Positions 7,241-14,152 of a stretch of 32,577 nt of DNA are shown here, piece after piece (position 1 is the stretch's first letter; the number at the start of each line of letters is the position of its first letter). Source of the stretch: M55B118 sp964501715 (lineage in GTDB: Bacteria; Bacillota_I; Bacilli_A; Izemoplasmatales; Izemoplasmataceae); contig CAZCTR010000014.1 of assembly GCA_964501715.1 (NCBI GenBank), positions 1-32,577 on the forward strand. Direction: 5' to 3'. The translations under genes and the position numbers were made by a program. The notes under the pieces are model-generated. The model was given only the letters and a program-made list of their open reading frames with translations. It had not been told where the DNA came from and did not search any database.

Positions 7241-7756
7241 TTAAGTGGTGACGTATTCAGGGATCTCGATATCATCGAAGCCCACGGTGACATATTCGGG
7301 AATCTCAATGTCATCAAAGCCCACGGTCACGTATTCAGGGATCTCAATGTCGTCAAAGCCGACAGTAACGTATTCAGGAATCTCAATATCATCGAAGCCG
7401 ACGGTCACGTATTCAGGAATCTCAATATCATCGAAGCCCACGGTCACGTATTCAGGAATCTCGATATCATCGAAGCCCACGGTCACGTATTCAGGAATCT
7501 CGATATCATCGAAGCCGACGGTCACGTATTCAGGAATTTCAATGTCGTCGAAGCCCACGGTCACGTACTCAGGGATCTCGATGTCGTCGAAACCGACGGT
7601 CACGTATTCGGGAATCTCAATGTCATCAAAGCCCACGGTCACGTACTCAGGGATCTCGATGTCATCGAATCCCATTACTTGCTGTTCGTTATTGTTAGTC
7701 ACGTCAATAGTCAAAATAAGTGTGAACACTGCTACCAAAGCGATGATTTTTTTCAT
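7241..7756 (-). CDS. Secreted multi-copy peptide precursor with eleven 13-residue repeats (putative pheromone precursor)
   Basis: A 171-aa protein with a 28-residue leader and eleven back-to-back copies of GFDDIEIPEYVTV, the last ending in T instead of V. The leader begins MKKIIALVAVFTLILTI, a short basic start and hydrophobic core like a Sec signal peptide, then a polar NNNEQQ stretch. No clear AxA cleavage site or lipobox Cys is present. Each unit carries four acidic and no basic residues. The units differ at many third codon positions but are identical in protein, so selection acts on the peptide. AGGAGGA lies 8 bases before the ATG. The divergent neighbour is an RRNPP-type regulator. I infer a precursor that releases many copies of one signalling peptide. 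A repetitive surface protein or multi-core RiPP are alternatives, although no RiPP enzyme is nearby. Confidence 0.75.
   Translation of the reverse strand: MKKIIALVAVFTLILTIDVTNNNEQQVMGFDDIEIPEYVTVGFDDIEIPEYVTVGFDDIEIPEYVTVGFDDIEIPEYVTVGFDDIEIPEYVTVGFDDIEIPEYVTVGFDDIEIPEYVTVGFDDIEIPEYVTVGFDDIEIPEYVTVGFDDIEIPEYVTVGFDDIEIPEYVTT
7244..7672 (-). repeat. Eleven in-frame 39-bp tandem repeats
   Basis: 429 bases made of 11 units of 39 bases with no indels. Comparing the units at 7517-7555 and 7361-7399 with each other and with their neighbours shows only synonymous changes (GGC/GGT, GAT/GAC, ATT/ATC, GAA/GAG, GTT/GTG/GTC, ACT/ACC). Because 39 is a multiple of 3, the opposite strand also stays open in more than one frame. 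Confidence 0.97.
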
Positions 7757-7789
7757 AAAATAATTCCTCCTAAAAGTTTTTCTACCTTT

Positions 7790-7831
7790 AGGATAACGCT
7801 TAAATCAAGCCTTGAACAGCGCGGATATGTC
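7790..7831 (-). promoter_or_regulatory. Peptide-operon promoter with upstream activator-like box
   Basis: Read on the minus strand: box GACATATCCGC (7821-7831), two bases, -35 TGTTCA (7813-7818), a 17-base spacer, and -10 TATCCT (7790-7795). The same arrangement occurs at 8842-8883 in front of the EAL gene. The box would also lie within the spacer of a weak plus-strand promoter (TTGAAC at 7812-7817) for the regulator gene, allowing autoregulation. Confidence 0.75.
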
Positions 7832-7856
7832 GTAGTTTTCAAAAGGAGGAACGGTT

Positions 7857-8777
7857 ATGAACTCGATGCAAATAAGCAATTATCTGGAAAAAATACGACT
7901 TGGAAGAAAGATGCGACAGGTCGATTTTATTGACGGAATCGTTTCTCTGAGGCAATATCAAAGATACCGTAACGGAGAATGCGACATTCCTTATGAGAAC
8001 ATCGACAGTTTTGCGACAAAGCTAAGCATACCTACACAAAAATTGATGAAACAGTTTGAGGCGGAGAAGAACAAACAATCAGAGTTGATTAACAAATTTT
8101 ATAATGCTGTGGTAAACAAAGCCAATGATGAGGTTGACCGATTAAAAAGAATGATTGAAAACGACATCATCATCGACGAGGAGAAAAAAGTCTATTTTCA
8201 CCACGCTTTGATCCTTAACGATTTTTTCAGAGGAAAAGTCAGCAGAGTAGATGTCAGCAGGAAAATCTCCAATCTGATTGGGTTTCCAGACATATTGAAA
8301 CAAGTGTACTATACAGATGTGGAAGTCTTGATTATGAGTTCCCTTCTGGAATTTCTGGATGATGAACACAAACGCCATCTTCTAGACAAGCTCACTGAAT
8401 TATACGATAAAGAGGAAACCATCATGAGTGGAGGAACCGATTTGATTCACTCACTCATAATCATGAGATTGACCAAAAGTCATGGCAGTCAAAAGAATTA
8501 TACAGATGTGATCAGGTTCGCCGATCTGGGAATACAAAGAGGGCTCAACTATAAGCAATACTATCTTTTTGATTATTTCTTTTACTATAAAGCCCTGGCC
8601 CACTACGCACTGGAAGATTACGAGTCTTTCCAATCGGATCTGTTTCGATGTTATAATACATTGCATATGGAAGGTAACCAGAAAAAAATCAAATATTTTA
8701 GTCAGAAGATCGAAAAAGATTTTGATATCGTATTTGACACTTTCATCATGAAATACATGAAGAAATATATTATGTGA
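7857..8777 (+). CDS. XRE-type HTH regulator with helical-repeat C-terminus (RRNPP / Rgg-PlcR-like)
   Basis: A 306-aa putative peptide-responsive transcription regulator. Residues about 6-62 form a Cro/C1-type helix-turn-helix: ISNYLEKIRLGRKMRQVDF, then GIVSLRQYQRYRNGE (the recognition-helix region where Rgg/PlcR proteins have S.S.YSRIE.G), then NIDSFATKLSI. Residues about 75-306 are all-helical with pairs of amphipathic helices like degenerate TPRs (FADLGIQRGL, YYKALAHYALEDYESF). No membrane segment is present. The length agrees with Rgg, PlcR and PrgX (about 285-317 aa). AAAGGAGGA lies 6 bases before the ATG. The gene is visibly AT-richer than its neighbours and ends at a perfect terminator. 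Its place next to a multi-copy secreted peptide gene suggests the peptide as its ligand. That pairing is inferred. Confidence 0.75.
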   Translation: MNSMQISNYLEKIRLGRKMRQVDFIDGIVSLRQYQRYRNGECDIPYENIDSFATKLSIPTQKLMKQFEAEKNKQSELINKFYNAVVNKANDEVDRLKRMIENDIIIDEEKKVYFHHALILNDFFRGKVSRVDVSRKISNLIGFPDILKQVYYTDVEVLIMSSLLEFLDDEHKRHLLDKLTELYDKEETIMSGGTDLIHSLIIMRLTKSHGSQKNYTDVIRFADLGIQRGLNYKQYYLFDYFFYYKALAHYALEDYESFQSDLFRCYNTLHMEGNQKKIKYFSQKIEKDFDIVFDTFIMKYMKKYIM

Positions 8778-8793
8778 CCCGCAAGACAGCACT

Positions 8794-8832
8794 GGCATTT
8801 CAAGCGTTCGACCGCTTGAAATGCCTTTTTTT
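8794..8832 (+). terminator. Rho-independent terminator after the regulator gene
   Basis: Perfect 13-bp stem (8794-8806 with 8813-8825), 6-base loop, then seven T. The EAL gene downstream must therefore use its own promoter. Confidence 0.93.
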
Positions 8833-8841
8833 AAAAAGTAT

Positions 8842-8883
8842 GACATATCCGCCATGTTCATTTTATATTAGCACTAATATAAT
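8842..8883 (+). promoter_or_regulatory. EAL-gene promoter with the same box as the peptide operon
   Basis: Box GACATATCCGC (8842-8852), two bases, -35 TGTTCA (8855-8860), a 17-base spacer, and -10 TATAAT (8878-8883). A second overlapping TATAAT is at 8883-8888. Box, -35 and all distances are identical to the minus-strand promoter at 7790-7831. Confidence 0.75.
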
Positions 8884-8988
8884 ATAATTAGACATTAATC
8901 ATAGGATTAGTCTAGGTTTCCTGTCTTCCCTTGCCAACAAGATTTACTGTCCAGTCGACAGCCATTACTCGAATTGTAGGTGGAAACT

Positions 8989-10980
8989 ATGAAATACCCT
9001 TCCTTGTTAAGAAAAACCATGATTTTGATTTTCCTTGCGGCATGGCTCTGCACGGTGTTGTTTCTATGGGAGTTCGGCAGTGAGACCTGGTTAGTCTTGA
9101 TGCTTTCGGTGAATGTTTTCATTCTTCTCGTCTTCACAGCCCTTGCTGTTGTGAACCAGAATGGTGATCAAAAGTTGGGTGAGCGTTTTGAATTGATGCT
9201 TTCAATCATATTCAACTCTAGACCTGTTTTAGGATCGACTTCGACATCACTGTCCGAAGAACAGTCAAGACTTGAAGAATTTGAATTTTACAGCCCTAAG
9301 TTAAGCCACACTCTTGAATTCAATAAAAACCATAGCGCTCAAATCGCCGTTCAACATTCAAAAGCACAGGAAGAAAAACCTTCCTTCAACAAGTCCTTGA
9401 GCCATTGCGAAGAGCCCCTTCATATACGGATGGATAGCAAGGGCCGAATCATCAATGTTTCGGACGAAGTCGCATATTTTCATAATACTTCCAAGAAAAA
9501 ATTGAAAAGATACACCAAGGATGACCTTCATGAGCGTCTGTCCTTGGACAACCCGAACTGGTACATCCAGGTCCTTGAGAATCACCAATCCCATGCGTCT
9601 GGAATGACGCGTCTCGAAGGGGAAACCGTGAAAATCTTCTGGCTATTCAAGGCGATGACCGATGATGATAACCGCTTGAAGGGAATTGAGGCGCACGGGC
9701 GTAAAACCACCGCTTTCTTTGAACGTTCCAAGCCGACCTGCAAGACCCAGCCGGATGAACTTACTGGCCTTATGACGTTGAAAGGCCTGCATGAGAAACT
9801 TGAAACCCTGAACCTTCCTAGGAAAGCATGCGCCTATGTGCTTGATGTGGACGGTTTTTCCAATATCAACGACTATTACGGACACGGTTTCGGTGACAAG
9901 GTCATCCAAAAGGTCTCCGACCATCTGAAAAACCTGAGCGGACCGAAGACCCTAATCTCCAGAGTTTCTGCCGATCAGTTCGTCCTGCTGCATATGGAGG
10001 ATTCCGAGGATGGATTGGCATCAAAAGCCGAATCCATCAATCTGCCATGCCAGATGAACTTGACGATTGATGGCACTGAATTGCTCATCAATTTAAAAAT
10101 CGGCTATGCGGAATACCCGGAACACGCCCCGAGACTCGAGGCCTTGGTGGCGAAAGCGGAACTGGCGCTCAAGCGGTCGCATTTCACAAACCCCTACGGA
10201 TTTGTCTCCTATCAGGAATCATTCGGTGATGACTTGAAAAAGAGAATGCACATATCTCAACGTTTGAAGGAAGCCATTCGCGAGGACAAGTTGGATATAC
10301 ACTTCCAAAAGATCTATGATGTGCGCACCGATGACGCGACGTCGGTGGAAGCACTCGTACGGTGGACCGACCCGATATATGGTCGTGTGACGCCCAGAGA
10401 GATTTTTGAAATCGCGGAGAGCTCGGGCATGACCATCATGTTGGAAAAGATGCTAGTGATCAAAGCCGTCGGAGCATATAAGGACTTGAAGACCCTTGGC
10501 GCTTACGAGGATACGGCCCTTGCATTGAATCTGGCGCCAGCCTCGCTTCTGGACAAGACGTTTCTACCTTATCTGGAGGATGTCATACATAAAAACGGTC
10601 TCACACCCGGGGAGATCACCATAGAAATTTCGGAGAAAATATTCATGAATGCGCTTGAAATGTGTCTCGAAAGGATCAGCGCATACAAGGCAGAGGGGTT
10701 CAAAATCGCCATTGATGATTTCGGTAAGGAGTTTTCCTCCTTATCCGTGTTGGAGCGCATAGATTTCGATATCATAAAGATCGATGCGCTTTTCGTCAAA
10801 AACATAGCCATCAAGAAAAACCAGGAGATCTTCAGGATGGTAAGGAGAATCACCGAAAACACAAGACAGTCTTTCATTGTCGAGGGTGTCGAGACAAAAG
10901 ATCAGAAACATATCCTCGAAGCGCTGGGCTGTTTTTATCAACAGGGGTTCCTACATCACTATCCGCGTCCATTGAAATGA
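8989..10980 (+). CDS. Membrane PAS-GGDEF-EAL protein, probable c-di-GMP phosphodiesterase
   Basis: 663 aa from ATG 8989 (AGGTGG 5 bases upstream; an in-frame GTG is at 8980). Two membrane helices lie at about residues 8-50, then a variable linker, then a PAS-like domain (about 145-245: HIRMDSKGRIINVSDEVAYF). A GGDEF domain starts with DELTGL near 256. Its signature is RVSADQFVLL at about 327-331 instead of GGDEF, so diguanylate cyclase activity is unlikely, although GTP binding is possible. The EAL domain is intact: EALVRW (E454), LNLAP (Asn), ITIEISE, IDDFG (576-577), IIKID (Lys), VEGVET (E632) and QGF. It should hydrolyse c-di-GMP. A long leader (8890-8988) precedes the start. It converges on an intact diguanylate cyclase gene with a shared terminator. 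Confidence 0.88.
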   Translation: MKYPSLLRKTMILIFLAAWLCTVLFLWEFGSETWLVLMLSVNVFILLVFTALAVVNQNGDQKLGERFELMLSIIFNSRPVLGSTSTSLSEEQSRLEEFEFYSPKLSHTLEFNKNHSAQIAVQHSKAQEEKPSFNKSLSHCEEPLHIRMDSKGRIINVSDEVAYFHNTSKKKLKRYTKDDLHERLSLDNPNWYIQVLENHQSHASGMTRLEGETVKIFWLFKAMTDDDNRLKGIEAHGRKTTAFFERSKPTCKTQPDELTGLMTLKGLHEKLETLNLPRKACAYVLDVDGFSNINDYYGHGFGDKVIQKVSDHLKNLSGPKTLISRVSADQFVLLHMEDSEDGLASKAESINLPCQMNLTIDGTELLINLKIGYAEYPEHAPRLEALVAKAELALKRSHFTNPYGFVSYQESFGDDLKKRMHISQRLKEAIREDKLDIHFQKIYDVRTDDATSVEALVRWTDPIYGRVTPREIFEIAESSGMTIMLEKMLVIKAVGAYKDLKTLGAYEDTALALNLAPASLLDKTFLPYLEDVIHKNGLTPGEITIEISEKIFMNALEMCLERISAYKAEGFKIAIDDFGKEFSSLSVLERIDFDIIKIDALFVKNIAIKKNQEIFRMVRRITENTRQSFIVEGVETKDQKHILEALGCFYQQGFLHHYPRPLK

Positions 10981-11012
10981 ATCGATGCAGTATTCATTCG
11001 TCAATCCAATTA

Positions 11013-11038
11013 AAAAAAACGCACATTGTGCGTTTTTT
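11013..11038. terminator. Bidirectional terminator between PDE and DGC genes
   Basis: Stem CGCAC/GTGCG with a 3-base loop, flanked by a run of A on one side and a run of T on the other, so it works on both strands for the convergent genes. Confidence 0.85.
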
Positions 11039-11050
11039 AATTTTTATAGA

Positions 11051-12574
11051 TCACTTATCATGCCGATTCTCATAAGCGTCCAAGAAAGCTTTCTTATAAG
11101 CCTTAGAGGCATCTTTCTTCATTTTGTAAAGCGCATTGTCAGCCCTGAGGAGTGTCGTTTCCAAATTCTCGTCTTCACGTCGCACCGCGTAGCCCACCGA
11201 GGTGCTGATCTGCCTCAGGGGATCGTCGGAATATGTTTTGTTCAGAATGGCGTTTTTCAAATTCTGCGCAGTTTTTTCATCGCCGCTTCCAATGAACACA
11301 ATGAATTCATCGCCACCGGAGCGGACAAGGTGGATGTCCTTCCTCCCTTTGACAAGGCCTTTTAAGATATCCGCAAAGCGAAGGAGCAACTCATCACCCG
11401 CCTTATGGCCGAAATGGTCATTGAACAGCTTGAGACCGTTGACATCGGCGATTACAATCGCCGCATTTTCATAGTCTTCCTGCCATGACTTCACATGGCG
11501 TTCGAAGTAGTTGCGGTTGTAAAGCCCGGTCATCTCGTCGTGTGACTGGAGGTATTCCAGTTTCTTCAAAAGCTTCACGAACTTCGTTTCATCGTAAAAT
11601 AGCAGAAGCTCGCCCTTCCTGTCTGTCTTCTCAAGTTGGAAAGTGTTGCGAATCGTATAGAGATAAGGCTTGTTGGCGCCTTTGTGAGTGAGGGTTGATA
11701 GATCTTCATACAGGACGGCCTTTTCATTGAGTTTGTCCATGAGTGCGTCCACATGGTCCGTCTTGTCAATATCGAAACGTTCCCTCAACTCATCGGAGCA
11801 ATCGATCACCTGTCCGTGGTCATCGGCGACCACATACATCTCCCGCATGTTGTCGATCAAGGTCTTACGGCTTTCCGACATGAGGATGAAACCCATGTCC
11901 CTGTGATAGATCAGATGATAAAGAAGATAGGAAAAAAGCACGATCACCACGAAAGTCGGGTCGATATAGAAGTTGTGGACAAAAAGATGGACCACATTGC
12001 TTACGAGCCCGAAAATCAACCCTCCCAAAAAGAAAACGAAGGGGACTCGGTAAAGCTGGGTTTTCCTTTCCCTTTTGAGATAGAGAAGAAGGGCTATGAC
12101 AGGTGAGATCAGTAATAAATAAGCGATGAAGGCATGGATAAGAAAAAGTGTCGTCACCTCGAGGTTAAGGATGTCTTGAAGGTTTTCCATCTCGCTGCTG
12201 TGACTGGACACGATCACTTGGAAGACATCACTGAGCAGTACGATCACCGAGAATAGGGCCAAATAGGCATAGCCTGCAACCCGTAGAACAAAAGGGACGG
12301 GTCTTTGGATGAAAACCATGATTGTGTTGTAGATATTCATCACGACCCAGAACACGGCGATGTACGCCAAAAGGTGCAAATAATAGCCGAAAACCGGAAA
12401 CGCATCCCCAACTATATATTTGAGGGTCATGAGCGATGCCCATAGAAAAACAGCGTTCACCGTGTGGCGAAGAGGTGAAAAACGCACATAGTTCCGATAG
12501 TGGTGAAGTTTCAAAACAGGTACAAATGACAGCAGATTCAGAAAAACCAGCACAGTCAAGCCGAGCGCACCCAT
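11051..12574 (-). CDS. Membrane diguanylate cyclase (7TM sensor-PAS-GGDEF)
   Basis: 507 aa from the ATG at 12574. The frame is open further upstream to 12655, but that would precede the strong promoter at 12614-12641. The N-terminal ~225 residues contain about seven hydrophobic helices, like the 7TM histidine-kinase-type sensor region. A PAS-like segment follows (about 230-330: LIDNMREMYVVADDHGQVIDC). The C-terminal GGDEF domain starts DEMTGLYNRNYFERH and carries DVNGLKLFNDHFGHKAGDE and an intact RSGGDEF signature (about 420-424). It should make c-di-GMP from GTP. The inhibitory I-site is not canonical: the expected RxxD position reads RKDI. It opposes the EAL protein encoded convergently next to it. 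The gene is monocistronic. Confidence 0.88.
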   Translation of the reverse strand: MGALGLTVLVFLNLLSFVPVLKLHHYRNYVRFSPLRHTVNAVFLWASLMTLKYIVGDAFPVFGYYLHLLAYIAVFWVVMNIYNTIMVFIQRPVPFVLRVAGYAYLALFSVIVLLSDVFQVIVSSHSSEMENLQDILNLEVTTLFLIHAFIAYLLLISPVIALLLYLKRERKTQLYRVPFVFFLGGLIFGLVSNVVHLFVHNFYIDPTFVVIVLFSYLLYHLIYHRDMGFILMSESRKTLIDNMREMYVVADDHGQVIDCSDELRERFDIDKTDHVDALMDKLNEKAVLYEDLSTLTHKGANKPYLYTIRNTFQLEKTDRKGELLLFYDETKFVKLLKKLEYLQSHDEMTGLYNRNYFERHVKSWQEDYENAAIVIADVNGLKLFNDHFGHKAGDELLLRFADILKGLVKGRKDIHLVRSGGDEFIVFIGSGDEKTAQNLKNAILNKTYSDDPLRQISTSVGYAVRREDENLETTLLRADNALYKMKKDASKAYKKAFLDAYENRHDK

Positions 12575-12613
12575 TTCATCACATTCTTTCCATAATGACA
12601 ACCTTATTATTAT

Positions 12614-12641
12614 ATTATAGCAGATTTCAAAAAACTGTAAA
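12614..12641 (-). promoter_or_regulatory. Promoter of the diguanylate cyclase gene
   Basis: On the minus strand: TTTACA (12636-12641), a 16-base spacer ending in TGC, then a perfect TATAAT (12614-12619). A strong extended -10 promoter whose start near 12607 fixes the ATG at 12574 as the start codon. Confidence 0.8.
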
Positions 12642-12714
12642 CCTTCCATTATCAAGGTGTATTGGTCTGAATCTGAAGAAACACATCAATCGGCATGCCT
12701 GATTGAACCGCATG

Positions 12715-12749
12715 TGATATAATTGAAAGTGGGATAGTGCTGATATAAT
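12715..12749 (+). promoter_or_regulatory. Tandem extended -10 promoters of the orphan IIB gene
   Basis: TGATATAATT occurs twice, at 12715-12724 and 12741-12750; both are TG-n-TATAAT extended -10 elements. TTGAAA at 12723-12728 may serve the second, with a short 15-base spacer. A leader of about 90 bases follows, with a GATCAC/GTGATC inverted repeat (12781-12786, 12805-12810). Confidence 0.45.
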
Positions 12750-12850
12750 TCCTATTATGTTTTCAAGTCCTTGACGGTTGGATCACATGACGTTAAACCT
12801 ACTCGTGATCAAGCTTTCCCTGGACTAGAGTACATTTCAAGGAGGTTCGA

Positions 12851-13144
12851 ATGAAAGAGTTGAAGAAGGTTCTTGTTGTCTGTGCGATGGGCTACGGAAG
12901 CAGGCACATCATTCGCGAGAATATTGAAAAGACGTTGCACGCATTGTCCGTGTATGGTGTCGAGGTACAATACACCGATGTATTGAGCGCGCGTGCAGGC
13001 ATTGCGGACGTGATTGTTTGCGGAGCGGATATAAAAGAGCGATGTGAGCGACTTGGTCCGATAGTGGCTCTGAGCAACCTGTTCGACATCGACGAGCTCC
13101 GTGATAAATTGAAAACGCATCTTGAAAGCCGGAAATTTCTTTAA
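12851..13144 (+). CDS. Orphan PTS IIB component (ascorbate/galactitol type)
   Basis: A 97-aa single-domain protein that resembles the phospho-carrier IIB of the UlaB/GatB group. It has KVLVVCAMGYGSRHIIRENI, with the phosphorylatable Cys at residue 12 directly after the first strand, and ADVIVCGADI later. AAGGAGGT lies before the ATG. It differs clearly from the ulaB product at 22866. No IIA or IIC gene is adjacent: the neighbours are a diguanylate cyclase gene on one side and DUF1295 on the other, and both are separated from it by terminators or divergent promoters. It could serve a IIC encoded elsewhere or be a regulatory phospho-protein. The glycine-rich loop after Cys differs from the usual GxGSS (GYGSR). 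Confidence 0.75.
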   Translation: MKELKKVLVVCAMGYGSRHIIRENIEKTLHALSVYGVEVQYTDVLSARAGIADVIVCGADIKERCERLGPIVALSNLFDIDELRDKLKTHLESRKFL

Positions 13145-13205
13145 GTCCTATTTACAGTCATCTAAAAGGGGATCACATGTTCGATCCCTGCATGTTTACG
13201 GATGA

Positions 13206-13236
13206 AAAAAGCGAGGCCATGATCGCCTCGCTTTTT
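13206..13236. terminator. Bidirectional terminator
   Basis: Stem GCGAGGC/GCCTCGC (13211-13217 with 13225-13231) flanked by A and T runs. It serves the IIB gene and the convergent minus-strand operon. Confidence 0.88.
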
Positions 13237-13240
13237 GAAT

Positions 13241-14125
13241 TCATTTGGTTTTGTTGATGGCGTCCTTGTCCAGGTTCAGGAATTTGTCATCGCTCTTGCT
13301 TGGGATGATATCCTTCCTTGGAGGAAGCGGGAAGAATTTGCTGGTCTTTTTCTTGTAGAGTTCCCATTCTTCGCCTTTCTCCTCGTCGAATTTCTTTTCA
13401 AGCAAAGGGACTCCGGAGACGAAAAGCAGAAGCAGGGTGATGAGGATCGGGCTGATGAAACTGAACCAGGCGATCCAGCTTGTGTTTGCGATGGTGAAAA
13501 GGCCGATGCCGATCCACATCGCCGATTCGCCGAAATAGTTAGGGTGACGCGTGTAGCGCCATACTCCCGAGGTCATGATGCGTCCTCGGTTCGAGGGTTT
13601 GCGCTTGAAAGTCTTGAGCTGAGAATCGCCTGCGACCTGGAAATAATAGCCCATGAGCCAGACCGCGATGCCCACCCAGAAAAGCACTGTCTGCCAAGTG
13701 GCCGCATCATCGACCAATATGCCTTCCATGTTGATGACGATGATCGGAAGCGCGATGATGTATTGCAGGGCCATTTGGAGCATGAAGACTTTGAAGTAGG
13801 CGTTCAGGGCCTGTTTGTCGCCCCATTTCTTACGCATTTCCTGATAACGCGAATCCTCGCCTTTGCCTTTGTTCCGGTTATGGATATGCGAGGAGAGTCT
13901 GAGTCCCCATAAGGCCACCAGGGCGGTGACAACGACGGCTTCGACCGGGAAGGAGCCTGTCGTTTGGATGTTGACGACGAGCAGCACGCCCGCTATGATG
14001 ACGAAACCGAGTCCCCAGAACCTGTCGACAATCGAGTAATCGTCGCTCAAATAAGAGATGATGAATGCGATGTTGAAGACAATGAAAGCTGTGATAAGAG
14101 CCCATAGAAAGAATAGTGGGTCCAT
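13241..14125 (-). CDS. DUF1295 membrane protein (steroid 5-alpha-reductase / ICMT-like)
   Basis: A 294-aa integral membrane protein with about six hydrophobic segments. The C-terminal signature SGVWRYTRHPNYFGE (about residues 187-201), followed by helices and GVPLLEKKF, is diagnostic for DUF1295, whose fold is related to isoprenylcysteine methyltransferases and 3-oxo-5-alpha-steroid dehydrogenases. The early block SDDYSIVDRFWGLGF is also typical. The actual reaction in bacteria is not established. GAGGAG lies about 12 bases before the ATG. It is the last gene of a three-gene minus-strand operon (DUF2177, DhaL-DegV fusion, this gene), with gaps of 21 and 27 bases, so a lipid or membrane-related role is plausible but inferred. 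Confidence 0.85.
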   Translation of the reverse strand: MDPLFFLWALITAFIVFNIAFIISYLSDDYSIVDRFWGLGFVIIAGVLLVVNIQTTGSFPVEAVVVTALVALWGLRLSSHIHNRNKGKGEDSRYQEMRKKWGDKQALNAYFKVFMLQMALQYIIALPIIVINMEGILVDDAATWQTVLFWVGIAVWLMGYYFQVAGDSQLKTFKRKPSNRGRIMTSGVWRYTRHPNYFGESAMWIGIGLFTIANTSWIAWFSFISPILITLLLLFVSGVPLLEKKFDEEKGEEWELYKKKTSKFFPLPPRKDIIPSKSDDKFLNLDKDAINKTK

Positions 14126-14152
14126 ACGTTAGTGTCACTCCTCTTTGCTGTA

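Noticed and set aside
7244..7672. CRISPR array
   Set aside because: The 39-base units are directly adjacent with no spacers, and they keep one reading frame.
7241..7756. RiPP (graspetide or cyanobactin-like) multi-core precursor
   Set aside because: The acidic repeated core would allow it, but no ATP-grasp, YcaO, protease or other maturation gene lies within the window near it. Kept only as an alternative.
7223..7933. Long plus-strand ORFs across the repeat array
   Set aside because: They are open only because the 39-base unit is a multiple of three and lacks stops in those frames. They have no good RBS, one runs into the regulator gene in another frame, and the synonymous pattern fits only the minus-strand frame.
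9967..9981. Active diguanylate cyclase in the EAL protein
   Set aside because: The signature reads SADQF; both glycines and the catalytic Glu of GGDEF are missing.
6661..12650. Prophage or transposon
   Set aside because: No integrase, transposase, terminal inverted repeats, att duplication or phage structural gene is visible.
12780..13179. Repeated GGATCACATG at 12780 and 13170 as a regulatory pair
   Set aside because: Ten bases shared once, one copy in a leader and the other after the gene, with no consistent spacing to a promoter. Chance is likely.
13235..13912. Plus-strand ORF opposite the DUF1295 gene
   Set aside because: Shadow of a real gene: the minus strand shows clear DUF1295 motifs, and the plus-strand product has no recognisable domain or RBS.
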